From Salipiger pentaromativorans (GTDB lineage: Bacteria > Pseudomonadota > Alphaproteobacteria > Rhodobacterales > Rhodobacteraceae), in the NCBI RefSeq assembly GCF_024721115.1, contig NZ_JAMDHK010000001.1, positions 62,001 through 126,000 on the forward strand: a stretch of DNA of 64,000 bases, written 5' to 3'. This document shows positions 18,758 to 27,892 of the stretch, in pieces (position 1 is the first letter of the stretch; every line of letters starts with the position of its first letter). Made by a program: the position numbers and the translations under genes. The notes under the pieces were generated by a model. It was given only the letters and a program-made list of their open reading frames with translations, was not told the DNA's origin and ran no database searches.

Positions 18758-19597
18758 TTAATAGACCTTGCCGTCGTCCACGCGCTTGGAGAACTCCGTC
18801 TCCCCGCCCGCCGCCAGCACCTTGGCCTGACCGATCCAGTCATCGCGCGAGACACGGCCCTTGAACCCCTTGAGATTGGAATCCATCCAGGCGACCTCGG
18901 CGGCGCTCCAGCCGGCGATCTGATCGAAGTGATAGATCCCGAGCGCGTGCAGAAGCGATTCAAGTTTGGGGCCCACGCCCTTGATTTCCTTGAGGTTGTC
19001 CGGCCCGCCCTCACGCGCGGCGGTCAGTGCCTCGGGCTGGGTTTCCGCCGCATCCTCTGCCTCTGCCTCTTCCGCGACCGGAGCCGGAGCGGCTTCGGCC
19101 TTCTCTTCTGCCTCGCCCTCGTAGCGCCAGGTGCCCTTGCGCGCGGCAAGCTCTTCCTCGCCGGCCAGCGCCTTGCTCGGCGTCACCAGCGCCGCGGCAG
19201 GCGCGGCCTCGACCTCAACCGTCTCGGCCTCCACCTCGGCAGGAGCGGTGTCGGCCTTGACGGGCGCCGGAGCCTCGGCAGCGGGCGCCGCCACCGGTGC
19301 GGGCGCCTCGGCCGCAACCGGCGTAGCAGCAGCAACCGGCGCGGCAGCAGCGACAGGAGCGGCAGCGGGAACCGGCACGACGGGGGCCGGCGTGCGGGCG
19401 CCGAGCTTGGGAACCGGCGCGCAGAACAGCCAGATGAACAACAGACCCAGAAGACCCAGCGCAAGCGCCCCCAGAAGGATCGCCGCGACGATGCCCTTGT
19501 GAGCCCCCAGCGCGAACAGCGCCACAATCAGGCCGATCACCGCGGCCAAAGCCCAGCACTTGCCCCGGCAGGCCCCGTCAATCGTTGCGTCTGTCAT
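18758..19597 (-). CDS. Membrane protein with the NuoE-type C-terminal helix-hairpin-helix domain
   Basis: 279 aa. Two transmembrane helices (~15-34 and ~37-58) are followed by a long Ala/Pro/Val/Glu-rich linker and a C-terminal ~90-residue domain beginning at ~187. That domain ([20 protein letters not shown], then FKGRVSRDDW and [11 protein letters not shown]) is closely similar to residues ~270-362 of NuoE encoded next door. IKGVGPKLE is a helix-hairpin-helix signature. It could tether or dock to the complex I hydrophilic arm (inference). The gap to nuoE is 36 nt. Confidence 0.85.
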   Translation of the reverse strand: MTDATIDGACRGKCWALAAVIGLIVALFALGAHKGIVAAILLGALALGLLGLLFIWLFCAPVPKLGARTPAPVVPVPAAAPVAAAAPVAAATPVAAEAPAPVAAPAAEAPAPVKADTAPAEVEAETVEVEAAPAAALVTPSKALAGEEELAARKGTWRYEGEAEEKAEAAPAPVAEEAEAEDAAETQPEALTAAREGGPDNLKEIKGVGPKLESLLHALGIYHFDQIAGWSAAEVAWMDSNLKGFKGRVSRDDWIGQAKVLAAGGETEFSKRVDDGKVY

Positions 19598-19633
19598 TCC
19601 CGAACTCCCTCGTCACCGGTCTTGCGGCGGATG

Positions 19634-20722
19634 TCACGTATCGTAGACATCGCCTTTCTTAACACGCGCTGCAAATTCCGTCTCGCCGCCTGCGGCCAGA
19701 ACCTTGGCCTGCGCGACCCAGTCGTCGCGCGTCACCCGGCCCTTGAAGCCGGTCAGGTTGGCATCGACCCAGGCGACCTCCGCGTCGCTCCAGTTGGCGA
19801 TCTGGTCGAAATGGTAGAAGCCCAGGCTGTGGCACAGGTCTTCCAGCTTCGGCCCCACGCCCTTGATCATCTTGAGATCGTCCGCCCCGCCCTCGCGCGG
19901 CGCCTCCAGCGCCTCGGGCCGGGTGCCGACATTCTCGTCCGCCACGGTCTCCGCCGCCGGCGCGGCAGGTGCAGGCGCGGCGGGTGCCGCCGCTGCCGGC
20001 GCCGCTTTCGGCGCGGCGTCGCGCCAGGGCGTGCGCAGCGGCACCTCGGTGCCGTCGATGCGTTTGACCGTATCGCCGATCTCGGTCGCCAGCGCCACCG
20101 AGGCGTTATAGGGCGCGCGGCCCTCGGCATGGGCGGTCAGCACCACCGGCCCGCCCTTGGGCTCGGAGGCGTAGCGGCCATTCTGCGGGCCCGGCACCGG
20201 CACCTTGCCGGCAGCCAGCTCATCGAGGATCTCGGCCATCCGCTCGGCGGTCAGATCCTCGTAATAATCCTTGCCGATCTGCGCCATCGGCGCGTTGGCG
20301 CAGGACCCGAGGCATTCCACCTCTTCCCAGGAGAACTTGCCGTCGGCCGAAAGCATATGCGCCTTCGGCGCGATCTTGTCCTTGCAGACCGCCATGAGGT
20401 CGCCCGCGCCGCAGATCATGCAGGTGGTGGTGCCGCAGATCTGCACATGCGCCACCGAGCCCACCGGCTGAAGCTGGAACATGAAGTAGAAGGTCGCGAC
20501 CTCGAGCACGCGGATATAGGCCATGCCCAGCATCTCGGCGACGGTCTCGATCGCCTTCTGGGTCAGCCAGCCTTCCTGTTCCTGCGCGCGCCACAGCAGC
20601 GGGATGACCGCGCTGGCCTGACGGCCTTCGGGATATTTGCTGATCTGCCCCTCGGCCCAGGCCAGGTTGGCGGGGGTGAAGGCAAAGCTCTCGGGCTGTT
20701 CGGGGTGAAGACGGCGCAGCAT
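19634..20722 (-). CDS. nuoE: NADH-quinone oxidoreductase subunit E with C-terminal HhH extension
   Basis: 362 aa from [20 protein letters not shown], about twice the length of E. coli NuoE. The thioredoxin-like 2Fe-2S domain occupies ~1-180, with ligands C96-x4-C101 and C137-x3-C141 (cluster N1a). A Pro/Ala-rich linker (~238-262) leads to a domain (~268-362) with [20 protein letters not shown], shared with the adjacent membrane protein. The upstream 43 in-frame codons are rejected as non-conserved-looking. Confidence 0.95.
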   Translation of the reverse strand: MLRRLHPEQPESFAFTPANLAWAEGQISKYPEGRQASAVIPLLWRAQEQEGWLTQKAIETVAEMLGMAYIRVLEVATFYFMFQLQPVGSVAHVQICGTTTCMICGAGDLMAVCKDKIAPKAHMLSADGKFSWEEVECLGSCANAPMAQIGKDYYEDLTAERMAEILDELAAGKVPVPGPQNGRYASEPKGGPVVLTAHAEGRAPYNASVALATEIGDTVKRIDGTEVPLRTPWRDAAPKAAPAAAAPAAPAPAAPAAETVADENVGTRPEALEAPREGGADDLKMIKGVGPKLEDLCHSLGFYHFDQIANWSDAEVAWVDANLTGFKGRVTRDDWVAQAKVLAAGGETEFAARVKKGDVYDT

Positions 20723-20816
20723 CAGTCGGATGGCCTCTCGTAAGTTGTCGGTTCCGCGCTCGGCGCGGGGGCCCATCGGCCCGGAAAGGATATGGCGGCG
20801 GCGCCCGGCACCCGGG

Positions 20817-21125
20817 TCAGCCCGCCTCGGCCACTTGCTCGGTCGGCGCACAGGGCCCGGTGAGCAGACGGAAGCCGCCGCTTTCCGTCAGCACCCCCTG
20901 CTTCGCGCCGATGCGGTATTGGGCGACCTGCTGGAGCTGCTCGCGGGTCAGCCCCGTTTGCAGCTCGACCGGCAGGTAATCGGATTCCATCTCGAGCGAG
21001 CAGCCCACCGAGGCGACGGCCTCGTCAAAGGCGGCGAGATCCTCGGCGTCGGTGCCCTCGGGAGGCATTCCCAGACAGCCGGCGGTGGCGAAGAGCGGCA
21101 GCAGAGCCAGGCTTTTCTTCAGCAT
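20817..21125 (-). CDS. Small predicted lipoprotein between nuoD and nuoE
   Basis: 102 aa from [20 protein letters not shown], with a good lipobox (ATAGC), giving a ~86-aa acylated periplasmic or membrane-anchored protein. The mature part has [11 protein letters not shown] and ends [11 protein letters not shown], so two cysteines may pair. A GTG three bases upstream is an alternative start. Family not recognised. The 94-bp gaps on either side contain nothing I can name. Confidence 0.7.
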   Translation of the reverse strand: MLKKSLALLPLFATAGCLGMPPEGTDAEDLAAFDEAVASVGCSLEMESDYLPVELQTGLTREQLQQVAQYRIGAKQGVLTESGGFRLLTGPCAPTEQVAEAG

Positions 21126-21218
21126 CACGTCCCCAAATCCCTCGTTTTCCTTTGTTGCGGCCGCAGAGGCCGGGATGGACCGGGGCGCGGAACCCGCCCC
21201 TGCCCTATATCATGCGTC

Positions 21219-22451
21219 TCAGCGGTCAACCTCGCCGAACACGATGTCGAGCGATCCCAGGATCGCCGCCACATCCGCAAGCTGGTGGCCCTTGCAGATG
21301 TGATCCATCGACTGGAGATGCAGGTAGCCGGGCGCCCGGATCTTGGCACGGTAGGGTTTGTTGCTGCCATCGGCGACAAGATAGACGCCGAATTCGCCCT
21401 TGGGCGCCTCGACAGCGGCATAGACCTCGCCCGCGGGCACGTGGAACCCTTCGGTATAGAGCTTGAAGTGGTGGATGAGCGCCTCCATCGAGGTCTTCAT
21501 CTCGGACCGCTTCGGCGGCGTCAGCTTGCCGCGCGCCAGCACGTCGCCCTGGTTCTCCGGCAGGCGCAGCTTTTCGATGGCCTGCTTCATGATCTTCACC
21601 GACTCGCGCATCTCGGCCATGCGGACGAGATAGCGGTCGTAGCAGTCGCCGTTCTTGCCCACCGGGATCTGGAACTCGAACTCGTCGTAGCACTCATAGG
21701 GCTGCGCGCGGCGCAGATCCCAGGCGAGGCCGGAGCCGCGCACCATGACGCCGGAATAGCCGTGTTCCTGGATGTCCTCCTCGGAGACGATGCCGATATC
21801 GGCATTGCGCTGCTTGAAGATCCGGTTCTCGGTCAGCAGCCCGTCGATGTCGTCGAGCAGCTCGGGGAAGGTCCCGCACCAGTCCATGATATCGTCGAGC
21901 AGCTCGGGCGGCAGATCCTGATGCACCCCGCCCGGGCGGAAATAAGCGGCGTGGAGCCGCGCCCCGCAGGCGCGCTCGTAGAAGATCATCAGCTTCTCGC
22001 GCTCCTCGAAGCCCCAGAGCGGCGGCGTCAGCGCGCCCACGTCCATGGCCTGCGTGGTCACGTTCAGCAGGTGGTTCAGGATACGGCCGATCTCGCAGTA
22101 AAGCACCCGGATCAGCGAGGCGCGGCGCGGCACCTCGGTGCCGGTCAGCCGCTCGATGGCCAGACACCAGGCGTGTTCCTGGTTCATCGTGCCGACATAG
22201 TCGAGCCGGTCGAAATAGGGCAGGTTCTGCAGATAGGTGCGGCTTTCCATCAGCTTCTCGGTGCCGCGATGCAGCAGACCGATATGCGGGTCGCAGCGCT
22301 CGACGATCTCGCCGTCGAGCTCCAGCACCAGACGCAGCACGCCGTGGGCCGCCGGGTGCTGCGGGCCGAAGTTGATGTTGAAGTTGCGGATTTTCTGCTC
22401 GCCGGACAGCGCGTCGGTGCTGCCGTCGTCGAATTTCGAACCGTCCATCAT
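21219..22451 (-). CDS. nuoD: NADH-quinone oxidoreductase subunit D
   Basis: 410 aa. This 49-kDa-type subunit lines the quinone pocket with Nuo[27 protein letters not shown] near residue 30-55 contains the quinone-binding histidines, and [28 protein letters not shown] follows. Two consecutive ATGs (22451 and 22448) occur. The first overlaps the upstream small gene's TGA by 4 nt and is preferred. Confidence 0.96.
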   Translation of the reverse strand: MMDGSKFDDGSTDALSGEQKIRNFNINFGPQHPAAHGVLRLVLELDGEIVERCDPHIGLLHRGTEKLMESRTYLQNLPYFDRLDYVGTMNQEHAWCLAIERLTGTEVPRRASLIRVLYCEIGRILNHLLNVTTQAMDVGALTPPLWGFEEREKLMIFYERACGARLHAAYFRPGGVHQDLPPELLDDIMDWCGTFPELLDDIDGLLTENRIFKQRNADIGIVSEEDIQEHGYSGVMVRGSGLAWDLRRAQPYECYDEFEFQIPVGKNGDCYDRYLVRMAEMRESVKIMKQAIEKLRLPENQGDVLARGKLTPPKRSEMKTSMEALIHHFKLYTEGFHVPAGEVYAAVEAPKGEFGVYLVADGSNKPYRAKIRAPGYLHLQSMDHICKGHQLADVAAILGSLDIVFGEVDR

Positions 22452-22648
22452 GCGATGCCCCCGCTTGTCTTGTCCTTGAAGGCCATGATCCAGAGCAGGA
22501 TCAGCGCGCCGAGCGGAATGATCGACACAAGCGCCACCCATGCCGGAATGCCGAATTTCGGCAGCAGGCGCCAGAACGGCACAACGACCAGAACACCGAG
22601 GACGATCAGCCAGATCAGGCCGCCGCCACCCATGCCATATCCGCCCAT
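22448..22648 (-). CDS. 66-aa two-helix membrane protein between nuoC and nuoD
   Basis: [20 protein letters not shown] onward: a glycine-rich N-terminus, a helix at ~9-28, a short polar turn and a second helix at ~36-56, ending [12 protein letters not shown]. The ATG shares a base with the nuoC stop (TGATG), and the preceding GTG is a possible alternative. GGAG lies 9 nt upstream, inside nuoC. Its stop overlaps nuoD by 4 nt. It is probably a membrane protein tied to complex I expression or assembly; family not recognised. Confidence 0.75.
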   Translation of the reverse strand: MGGYGMGGGGLIWLIVLGVLVVVPFWRLLPKFGIPAWVALVSIIPLGALILLWIMAFKDKTSGGIA

Positions 22649-23253
22649 CACTTCGCCTCCGCCTTCTCGTCGCCGGGCAGCACGTATTGTGCGCCTTCCC
22701 AGGGCGACATGAAATCGAACTGCCGGTATTCCTGAACCAGACTCACCGGCTCGTAGACCACGCGCTTGAGCTCTTCGTCATAGCGCACCTCGACATAGCC
22801 GGTGGTCGGGAAATCCTTGCGCAGCGGATGGCCGCGGAAGCCGTAATCGGTGAGAATGCGGCGCAGATCCGGATGGCCCGAGAACACGATCCCGAACATG
22901 TCGAAGACTTCGCGCTCGAACCAGTTGGCCGAAGGGTGCACCGCGCTGATCGACGGCACCGTCTCGTCCTCGCGCACCGAGACGCGCAGGCGGATGCGGT
23001 GGTTCTGGTACATGCTGAGGAAGTGATAGACCACATCGAAGCGCTTGGCGCGCTCGGGGTAATCCACCGCCGTCACATCGACCAGCGAGGAGAAGCGGCA
23101 GGAGGGGTCGGTCTTCAGGAACTCGACAAAGCCCGCGATGTTCACCGGGGCGACATCGACGTTCAGCTCGCCAAAGGCGACGTCCCAGCCCAGCACGCAA
23201 TCGGGGCGTTTCAGCTCGAGATGGGCGCCCAGTTCGCTCAGTGCCTTGGTCAT
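22648..23253 (-). CDS. nuoC: NADH-quinone oxidoreductase subunit C
   Basis: 201 aa, the 30-kDa-type subunit of the hydrophilic arm. Family signature [39 protein letters not shown] lies around 110-150 and is complete. It is a separate gene, not fused to nuoD as in E. coli. Spacing from nuoB is 13 nt. Confidence 0.96.
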   Translation of the reverse strand: MTKALSELGAHLELKRPDCVLGWDVAFGELNVDVAPVNIAGFVEFLKTDPSCRFSSLVDVTAVDYPERAKRFDVVYHFLSMYQNHRIRLRVSVREDETVPSISAVHPSANWFEREVFDMFGIVFSGHPDLRRILTDYGFRGHPLRKDFPTTGYVEVRYDEELKRVVYEPVSLVQEYRQFDFMSPWEGAQYVLPGDEKAEAK

Positions 23254-23266
23254 GTCTCGCTCTCCC

Positions 23267-23791
23267 TCAGCGCACGATCGTTCCGGTGCGCCGGATCTTC
23301 TTTTGCAGCGCCATCAGCCCGTACATCAGCGCCTCCGCCGTCGGAGGGCAGCCGGGCACGTAGACATCGACCGGGACGACCCGGTCGCAGCCGCGCACCA
23401 CCGAATAGCTGTAGTGATAATAGCCGCCGCCATTGGCGCAGGAGCCCATGGAGATCACATAGCGCGGCTCGGGCATCTGGTCGTAGACCTTGCGCAGTGC
23501 CGGGGCCATCTTGTTGGTCAGCGTGCCGGCCACGATCATCAGGTCGGACTGGCGCGGCGAGGCGCGCGGCGCGGTGCCGAAGCGTTCGAGGTCGTAACGC
23601 GGCATCGAGGCCTGCATCATCTCGACCGCGCAGCAGGCCAGACCGAAGGTCATCCAGTGCAGCGAGCCGGTGCGCGCCCAGTTGATCACGTCATCGACCG
23701 AGGTCAGCAGGAACCCCTTGTCGGAAAGTTCGCGGTTCAGCGCCTGGGTGGCGACCTCGCGGTCCCCCTGGGCGGTGTTCGCCCCGGTCAT
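23267..23791 (-). CDS. nuoB: NADH-quinone oxidoreductase subunit B
   Basis: 174 aa from [20 protein letters not shown], chosen because this ATG overlaps the nuoA stop (TGATG, 23789-23793) with GGGAG just upstream. An ATG at 23800 would add three residues. It is the PSST-type subunit holding terminal cluster N2. Ligands are in [23 protein letters not shown] and [33 protein letters not shown] is the usual quinone-site segment. Confidence 0.96.
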   Translation of the reverse strand: MTGANTAQGDREVATQALNRELSDKGFLLTSVDDVINWARTGSLHWMTFGLACCAVEMMQASMPRYDLERFGTAPRASPRQSDLMIVAGTLTNKMAPALRKVYDQMPEPRYVISMGSCANGGGYYHYSYSVVRGCDRVVPVDVYVPGCPPTAEALMYGLMALQKKIRRTGTIVR

Positions 23792-24156
23792 CACTCCCAT
23801 TCCAGGGCCCCTTTCTTCCACTCATAGGCAAAGCCGATGGTCAGCACCGCGAGGAACACCATCATCGACCAGAAGCCCACCATGCTCACATCCTTGAAGG
23901 CCACGGCCCAGGGGAACAGGAAGGCGATCTCGAGATCGAAGATGATGAAGAGGATCGACACGAGGTAGAACCGAACGTCGAATTTCATCCGCGCGTCGTC
24001 GAACGCGTTGAAGCCGCATTCATAGGCCGAAACCTTTTCCGGGTCGGGGTGGCGCACGGCCAGGACCACGGCGGCGAGGATGAGAATGACACCGAGCGCG
24101 ATGGCTACGGCAAGGAAAATGAGAATCGGGAGATATTCCCGCAGCATCTCTTCCAC
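23791..24156 (-). CDS. nuoA: NADH-quinone oxidoreductase subunit A
   Basis: 121 aa from the GTG at 24156, giving (M)[21 protein letters not shown] prefer this to the ATG at 24147 because AAAGGAG lies exactly 7 nt upstream and the usual family N-terminus includes EEMLREY. Three transmembrane helices, with the conserved loop [21 protein letters not shown] that lies near the quinone entry. It is the first gene of the operon; the predicted promoter is at 24228-24256. Confidence 0.95.
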   Translation of the reverse strand: MEEMLREYLPILIFLAVAIALGVILILAAVVLAVRHPDPEKVSAYECGFNAFDDARMKFDVRFYLVSILFIIFDLEIAFLFPWAVAFKDVSMVGFWSMMVFLAVLTIGFAYEWKKGALEWE

Positions 24157-24227
24157 GTGCTGGCTCCTTTGCGAGGCGCGCCGTGTGGCCGGCGCGGAGA
24201 CCATGGCGATGTTGCCTTGCTCTCCGT

Positions 24228-24256
24228 GACTTATCCCTGTGACGGGACGGGGTCAA
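24228..24256 (-). promoter_or_regulatory. Predicted sigma-70 promoter of the nuo operon
   Basis: On the minus strand TTGACC (24256-24251) is followed after exactly 17 nt by TAAGTC (24233-24228), about 70 nt upstream of the nuoA GTG. The same type of -10 (TAAGTG) occurs in the dksA promoter region. An AT-rich stretch lies further upstream (24257-24300). Not experimentally known. Confidence 0.5.
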
Positions 24257-24301
24257 CAAGCGCGGAACATATTCAAGAAACGTTAAACTGCTGAAATATT
24301 A

Positions 24302-24336
24302 ACGGGATACCGGCGTATGCCGGGCAAAATCCCCGT
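24302..24336 (-). terminator. Stem-loop downstream of the 24391-24762 gene
   Basis: On the minus strand CCGGC-ATAC-GCCGG (24323-24310) is nested in an outer ACGGGGAT..ATCCCGT pairing (24336-24302), followed by TAATATTTC. It could terminate transcription entering from the membrane protein gene before the nuo promoter. The T-rich tail is imperfect, so this is moderate evidence only. Confidence 0.4.
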
Positions 24337-24390
24337 CATGCGTCAATTTTATCGTCTACTTTTGCATACAAATCCGGCGCTGCATCCGGT

Positions 24391-24762
24391 TCACGCGCTG
24401 AGCACCACCAGGATCATCGCCGTCATCACCCCTCCGAGCGGCCCCCAGAAGCGCCGTTCCACCGGCGCGCGCGACAGGAAATGCAGCGCGCTGAGAAGGG
24501 CTTGGGCCACCAGCGCGGCCCAGCCGGTCCAGCGCGGCCAGTCCAGCCCGGGAAACCCCGCCGCCGAAAGCACCGCCAGCGCGAGAAAGAGCAGCAAGGG
24601 GATATAGAGCACCGCCAGCAGCCGTGCCCCCGGAGGCAAGGCTCCCGCCCCCTGTCCCCCCGGTGCGAGCGCTGCCAGAGGCGCCCCCGCACTCAGCGCG
24701 ATCTGGAAAAAGATCGTGGCCAGACAAAGCGTTGCATAAAGATGTGCGATCTGTGTGGTCAC
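24391..24762 (-). CDS. Small four-helix membrane protein, unknown
   Basis: 123 aa from a GTG at 24762 (TTQIAHLYATLCLATIFFQI follows the initiator). GGGAGAGG lies 6 nt upstream, whereas the frame's earlier ATG (24816) adds a Cys/Gly-rich stretch with no ribosome site. It has four hydrophobic segments: ~6-25, ~45-65, ~75-95 and ~105-122. No family recognised. It sits between the leucine-catabolism genes and nuo, on the same strand. Confidence 0.65.
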   Translation of the reverse strand: MTTQIAHLYATLCLATIFFQIALSAGAPLAALAPGGQGAGALPPGARLLAVLYIPLLLFLALAVLSAAGFPGLDWPRWTGWAALVAQALLSALHFLSRAPVERRFWGPLGGVMTAMILVVLSA

Positions 24763-24934
24763 GGTTGCCTCTCCCCGCCCGCATCTGGCGCAAACCCCGC
24801 CGATGACAGCGGCCATAGCCCGCCCTCCCCCGCTGCGCCAAGGGCACGCGGTGACGCAGCAGGTCCGCCACCGTCCCGCCCGGATCGCACTGCCGCGACG
24901 TCACCCGCTCCGGCCGCGCCGGCCGGGCAAGACA

Positions 24935-25714
24935 TCAGCCCAGCCAGGGCGCCTTGCGCTTGTCGAAAAACGCGGCGATTCCCGCCTGCGCTTCCTCGGT
25001 CTCCCATCTCGCGGCCAGCCCGTCGATGGCGAAATCCACCTGCTCCGGCGTCACGCCGCCCGCCAGCGCGTTGAGCAGCGCCTTGGCCTCGCGCACCGCA
25101 AAGGGCGCGCAGGACAGATAGGGCGCCACCTCCGCCTCCACCGCGGCATCCAGCTCCTCCGCCGGCACCGCGCGGGTCAGCAGGTTCAGCCGCACCGCCT
25201 CTTCGGCGTCAAAGACGCGCGCGTTCATAAAGACCTCGCGCGCCCGTACCGCCCCCATGCGCGCCACCACATAGGGGCCGATATTGGCGGGAATCAGCCC
25301 CAGCCGGGTTTCGGTGAAGGCCATCTTCACCGCCTGCGCGCCGATGCTCACATCGCAGACCGCCGCCAGCCCGACGCCGCCGCCAAAGGCATTGCCCTGC
25401 ACCCGCCCGATCAGCGGCTGCGGCAAGGCCACCAGCGCCTCCAGCGCCGTGGCGATGCGGCGCGACTCGGCCTTGCGGGTCTCGCCGTCCATGCCGAACT
25501 GCTCCCGCATCCAGCCGAGATCGGCGCCCGCACAAAACGTCGGCCCCTCGGCGGCCAGCACCACCACCCGCACCGAGTCGTCTGCCGCCAGCGCCCGTGC
25601 CGCCGCCTCCAGCTCGCCCATCATCTGCGCCGAGAGCGCATTGTGCTTCTCCGCCCGCGCCAGCGTCAGCGTCGCCACCCCGCGCGCATCGCGCGCCACC
25701 GTGATCAGGGTCAT
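24935..25714 (-). CDS. liuC: Enoyl-CoA hydratase/isomerase family; likely methylglutaconyl-CoA hydratase
   Basis: 259 aa from MTLITVARDARGVATLTLAR. The crotonase fold is clear: FCAGADLGWMREQ (first oxyanion-hole segment), GRVQGNAFGGGVGLAAVCD at ~105-123 (second), and FTETRLGLIPANIGPYV with the catalytic-region Glu. Set beside methylcrotonyl-CoA carboxylase and HMG-CoA lyase genes, the expected reaction is hydration of 3-methylglutaconyl-CoA. The symbol follows from context. The start overlaps the kinase gene by 4 nt. Confidence 0.85.
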   Translation of the reverse strand: MTLITVARDARGVATLTLARAEKHNALSAQMMGELEAAARALAADDSVRVVVLAAEGPTFCAGADLGWMREQFGMDGETRKAESRRIATALEALVALPQPLIGRVQGNAFGGGVGLAAVCDVSIGAQAVKMAFTETRLGLIPANIGPYVVARMGAVRAREVFMNARVFDAEEAVRLNLLTRAVPAEELDAAVEAEVAPYLSCAPFAVREAKALLNALAGGVTPEQVDFAIDGLAARWETEEAQAGIAAFFDKRKAPWLG

Positions 25715-26223
25715 GCCTCTCCCTCCATCTCCCGCAAAATCGCCTCCGCCGCGTCCTCCGGCGCCATCTTCGCCAGATCCAGTGCCAGCATCGCCGCCTC
25801 CCAACACTCATAGGCCCGCGCCGAGACCGCCGCCCAATCGGGCAGTGCCAGCCCCGGCACCTCCGCCACGCGCGTATCCGCCCGCCGCCGGTGCGCGCCC
25901 GCGTCCGAACAGACCAGTTCCACCGTGCAAAGCGGCACCCCTGCCCGCTCCGCCACGGCCATCCAGGGTGCGCGGGTGATCTCCAGCGGGTTCACGCTGT
26001 CCGCGATCACCCCATAACCCTGGCGCAGCGCCTGCGCCGCGACCGCCCGCGCCGCCGCATAGCCGCCATCCGCCAGATCCGCGCAGACCATATGCGACCC
26101 GCGCATCTCCTGCTCGATGGCGTCGAGCCGCAGCCAGAGCGCGCCCGTCTTCACCGCCAGCGCCCGCGCCACCGTGCTCTTACCCACGCCCGGCAGGCCG
26201 GAGAGCACCACAAGCCCCCTCAC
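25711..26223 (-). CDS. Small P-loop ATPase/kinase in the leucine-catabolism operon
   Basis: 170 aa, GTG start overlapping the HMG-CoA lyase stop by 4 nt. Walker A GLPGVGKST is at 9-17, and GVIADSVNPLEITRAPWMAVA resembles the Walker-B/lid region of the AAA_33 (zeta-toxin/gluconokinase-like) small-molecule kinase group. No partner domain. Substrate unknown; its position in the operon gives no obvious metabolic step. Confidence 0.8.
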   Translation of the reverse strand: MRGLVVLSGLPGVGKSTVARALAVKTGALWLRLDAIEQEMRGSHMVCADLADGGYAAARAVAAQALRQGYGVIADSVNPLEITRAPWMAVAERAGVPLCTVELVCSDAGAHRRRADTRVAEVPGLALPDWAAVSARAYECWEAAMLALDLAKMAPEDAAEAILREMEGEA

Positions 26224-27071
26224 CCGCGCATCGTGCGCGCCATGGCCGCCGCCTCGTCCAGCACCGCCATATCGAGCCCGGTCTCATACCCCAGCTCGAC
26301 CAGCCGCGCCGCCACCGCCTCGGTCGCCACATTGCCCGCGGCCCCAGGCGCATAGGGGCAGCCCCCGAGCCCGCCGACCGCCGCGTCGAAGACCCGCAGC
26401 CCGCGCGCCAGCGAGGCTTCGATATTCTCCAGCGCCCGCCCGCTGGTGTCGTGGAAATGTCCCGCGAGTGCGGCCGGCGCCATCTCCTCCAGCACCGCGC
26501 CCAGCATCGCGTCCACCGCTTCCGCGGTGCCGCGCCCGATGGTGTCGCCCAGCGAGATCTCATAGCAGCCCATCTCCCGCAGCGCCGCCGCGACCCGCGC
26601 CACCGCCTCGGGCGCCACCGCGCCGTCATAGGGGCACTCCACCACGCAGGAGATATAGCCCCGAACCTTCACGCCCCGCGCCCGCGCCGCCTCCGCCACC
26701 GGGCGGAACCGCTCCAGGCTCTCGGCAATCGTTGCATTGATATTGGCCCGGCTGAACCCTTCCGAGGCCGCGCCGAAAATCGCCACCTCATCGGCCCCCG
26801 CCGCCATCGCCGCCTCGAACCCTTTCATATTGGGCGTGAGCGCCGCATAGGACACCCCCGGCACGCGCGCGATCCCCGCCAGCACCTCCGCCGAATCCGC
26901 CATCTGCGGCACCCATTTCGGGCTCACGAAACTGGCGCATTCGATCCGCCGGAACCCGGCCCGGCCCAGACACTCCACCAGCGCGATCTTCTCCACCGTG
27001 GGAATCGCCCGTTTCTCGTTCTGCAGCCCGTCCCGCGGCCCCACTTCGAAGATCTCGACAAACCCGCTCAT
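26220..27071 (-). CDS. liuE: Hydroxymethylglutaryl-CoA lyase
   Basis: 283 aa from MSGFVEIFEVGPRDGLQNEK, the HMGL-like TIM-barrel family (VGPRDGLQNE is diagnostic). It cleaves HMG-CoA to acetoacetate and acetyl-CoA, the last leucine-specific step. LGDTIGRGTAEAVD and the catalytic-loop GLGGCPYAPGAAGNVATE with its active-site Cys are intact. GGGCAAGGG precedes the ATG, and an AGTATTTT-type element overlaps this leader. Confidence 0.93.
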   Translation of the reverse strand: MSGFVEIFEVGPRDGLQNEKRAIPTVEKIALVECLGRAGFRRIECASFVSPKWVPQMADSAEVLAGIARVPGVSYAALTPNMKGFEAAMAAGADEVAIFGAASEGFSRANINATIAESLERFRPVAEAARARGVKVRGYISCVVECPYDGAVAPEAVARVAAALREMGCYEISLGDTIGRGTAEAVDAMLGAVLEEMAPAALAGHFHDTSGRALENIEASLARGLRVFDAAVGGLGGCPYAPGAAGNVATEAVAARLVELGYETGLDMAVLDEAAAMARTMRG

Positions 27072-27080
27072 CCCTTGCCC

Positions 27081-27102
27081 TTTCTTCTCTTTCCAAATAC
27101 GC
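27081..27102 (-). repeat. Short dispersed element (GTATTTGGAAAGAGAAGAAA), copy
   Basis: Minus-strand sequence GCGTATTTGGAAAGAGAAGA followed by AA. It ends 9 nt before the HMG-CoA lyase start and contributes its purine-rich leader. It is nearly identical to 29862-29883 (before mccA) and related to those at 3645 and 60626. Confidence 0.55.
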
Positions 27103-27170
27103 ACCACCGCCCGCGCCACGGGCACCGGTGCTCAGCCGTCTCGCCTCTCCCGCCAGAGGCACCGGCCCGA

Positions 27171-27223
27171 ACCGCCCGCCACAGGCGGGCGGTGAGACAT
27201 CCAGCGCGCGCCGCAAGGCGCGC
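27171..27223 (-). promoter_or_regulatory. Two intercistronic hairpins between GST and HMG-CoA lyase genes
   Basis: ACCGCCCGCC-ACA-GGCGGGCGGT (27171-27193) is a perfect 10-bp stem. GCGCGCC-GCAA-GGCGCGC (27206-27223) is a 7-bp stem closed by a GNRA-type tetraloop in the written orientation. Neither is followed by a T-run. They lie in the 161-bp gap inside the leucine operon and may tune mRNA decay or partial termination. Confidence 0.45.
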
Positions 27224-27232
27224 CCCGCCGGA

Positions 27233-27892
27233 TCACCCGTCCCAGGCCGGGTAGAACGCCGCCCCGTAAAGCCGCGCGCCCTCGCCCGGCAGGCTGCGCC
27301 GGAACGCCTCTCGCGCGGTGATGCCCGCGTACCAGTCCGACACCGCCGCAAACCCCTCGACCGGTGCAAAATGCCGCGCCATATAGACCGCCTGCCCCAC
27401 GGCAATGTCGCAGGCCGAAAACCCGGAGACCAACAACGCCCCGCTTCCGGTCTCCGCCAGCCGTGCCTCCAGCGCGGCATAACATTTCTCCAGCCGCTTC
27501 GCCTCCAGCCGCATCACGATGGGCGAGCGCATATGATCCTCGTGCAGCATCAGATGCTGCTGGGTCAGCGCCGCCACATGCTGCGAGATCGTCTCCGAAA
27601 ACTGCAGCCAGCTCAGCCAGCCCCTGCGCTCTTGCGTCCCCGGCGCCCGGCCCAGCCCCGCCTCCGGAAAGCGCTCGCAAAGATATTCCATCATCGCGAG
27701 GCTCTCGAACATGCATCCGCCGTCGATCTCCAGCGCCGGCACCCGCCCGGCGGGCGAAAGCGCGCGGAAATCCTCATCGCGCAGGCTCTTGTCGAAGGCG
27801 CGCAGCTCCAGCTCGAACGGCACCCCCAGCTCATAAAGCAGCCAGAGCACCCGCATCGAGCGCGATTGCGGCACATGATAAAGCCGGATCAT
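27233..27892 (-). CDS. Glutathione S-transferase family protein
   Basis: 219 aa from MIRLYHVPQSRSMRVLWLLY. The thioredoxin-like N-domain has the conserved cis-Pro in GRVPALEIDGG and the GSH-contacting ESLAMMEYL at ~63-71, and an alpha-helical C-domain follows. SRSMRVLW places it in the bacterial beta/theta-like groups. Its ATG overlaps the mccA stop by 4 nt, so it is part of the leucine operon, perhaps detoxifying reactive acyl-CoA intermediates (inference). Confidence 0.88.
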   Translation of the reverse strand: MIRLYHVPQSRSMRVLWLLYELGVPFELELRAFDKSLRDEDFRALSPAGRVPALEIDGGCMFESLAMMEYLCERFPEAGLGRAPGTQERRGWLSWLQFSETISQHVAALTQQHLMLHEDHMRSPIVMRLEAKRLEKCYAALEARLAETGSGALLVSGFSACDIAVGQAVYMARHFAPVEGFAAVSDWYAGITAREAFRRSLPGEGARLYGAAFYPAWDG

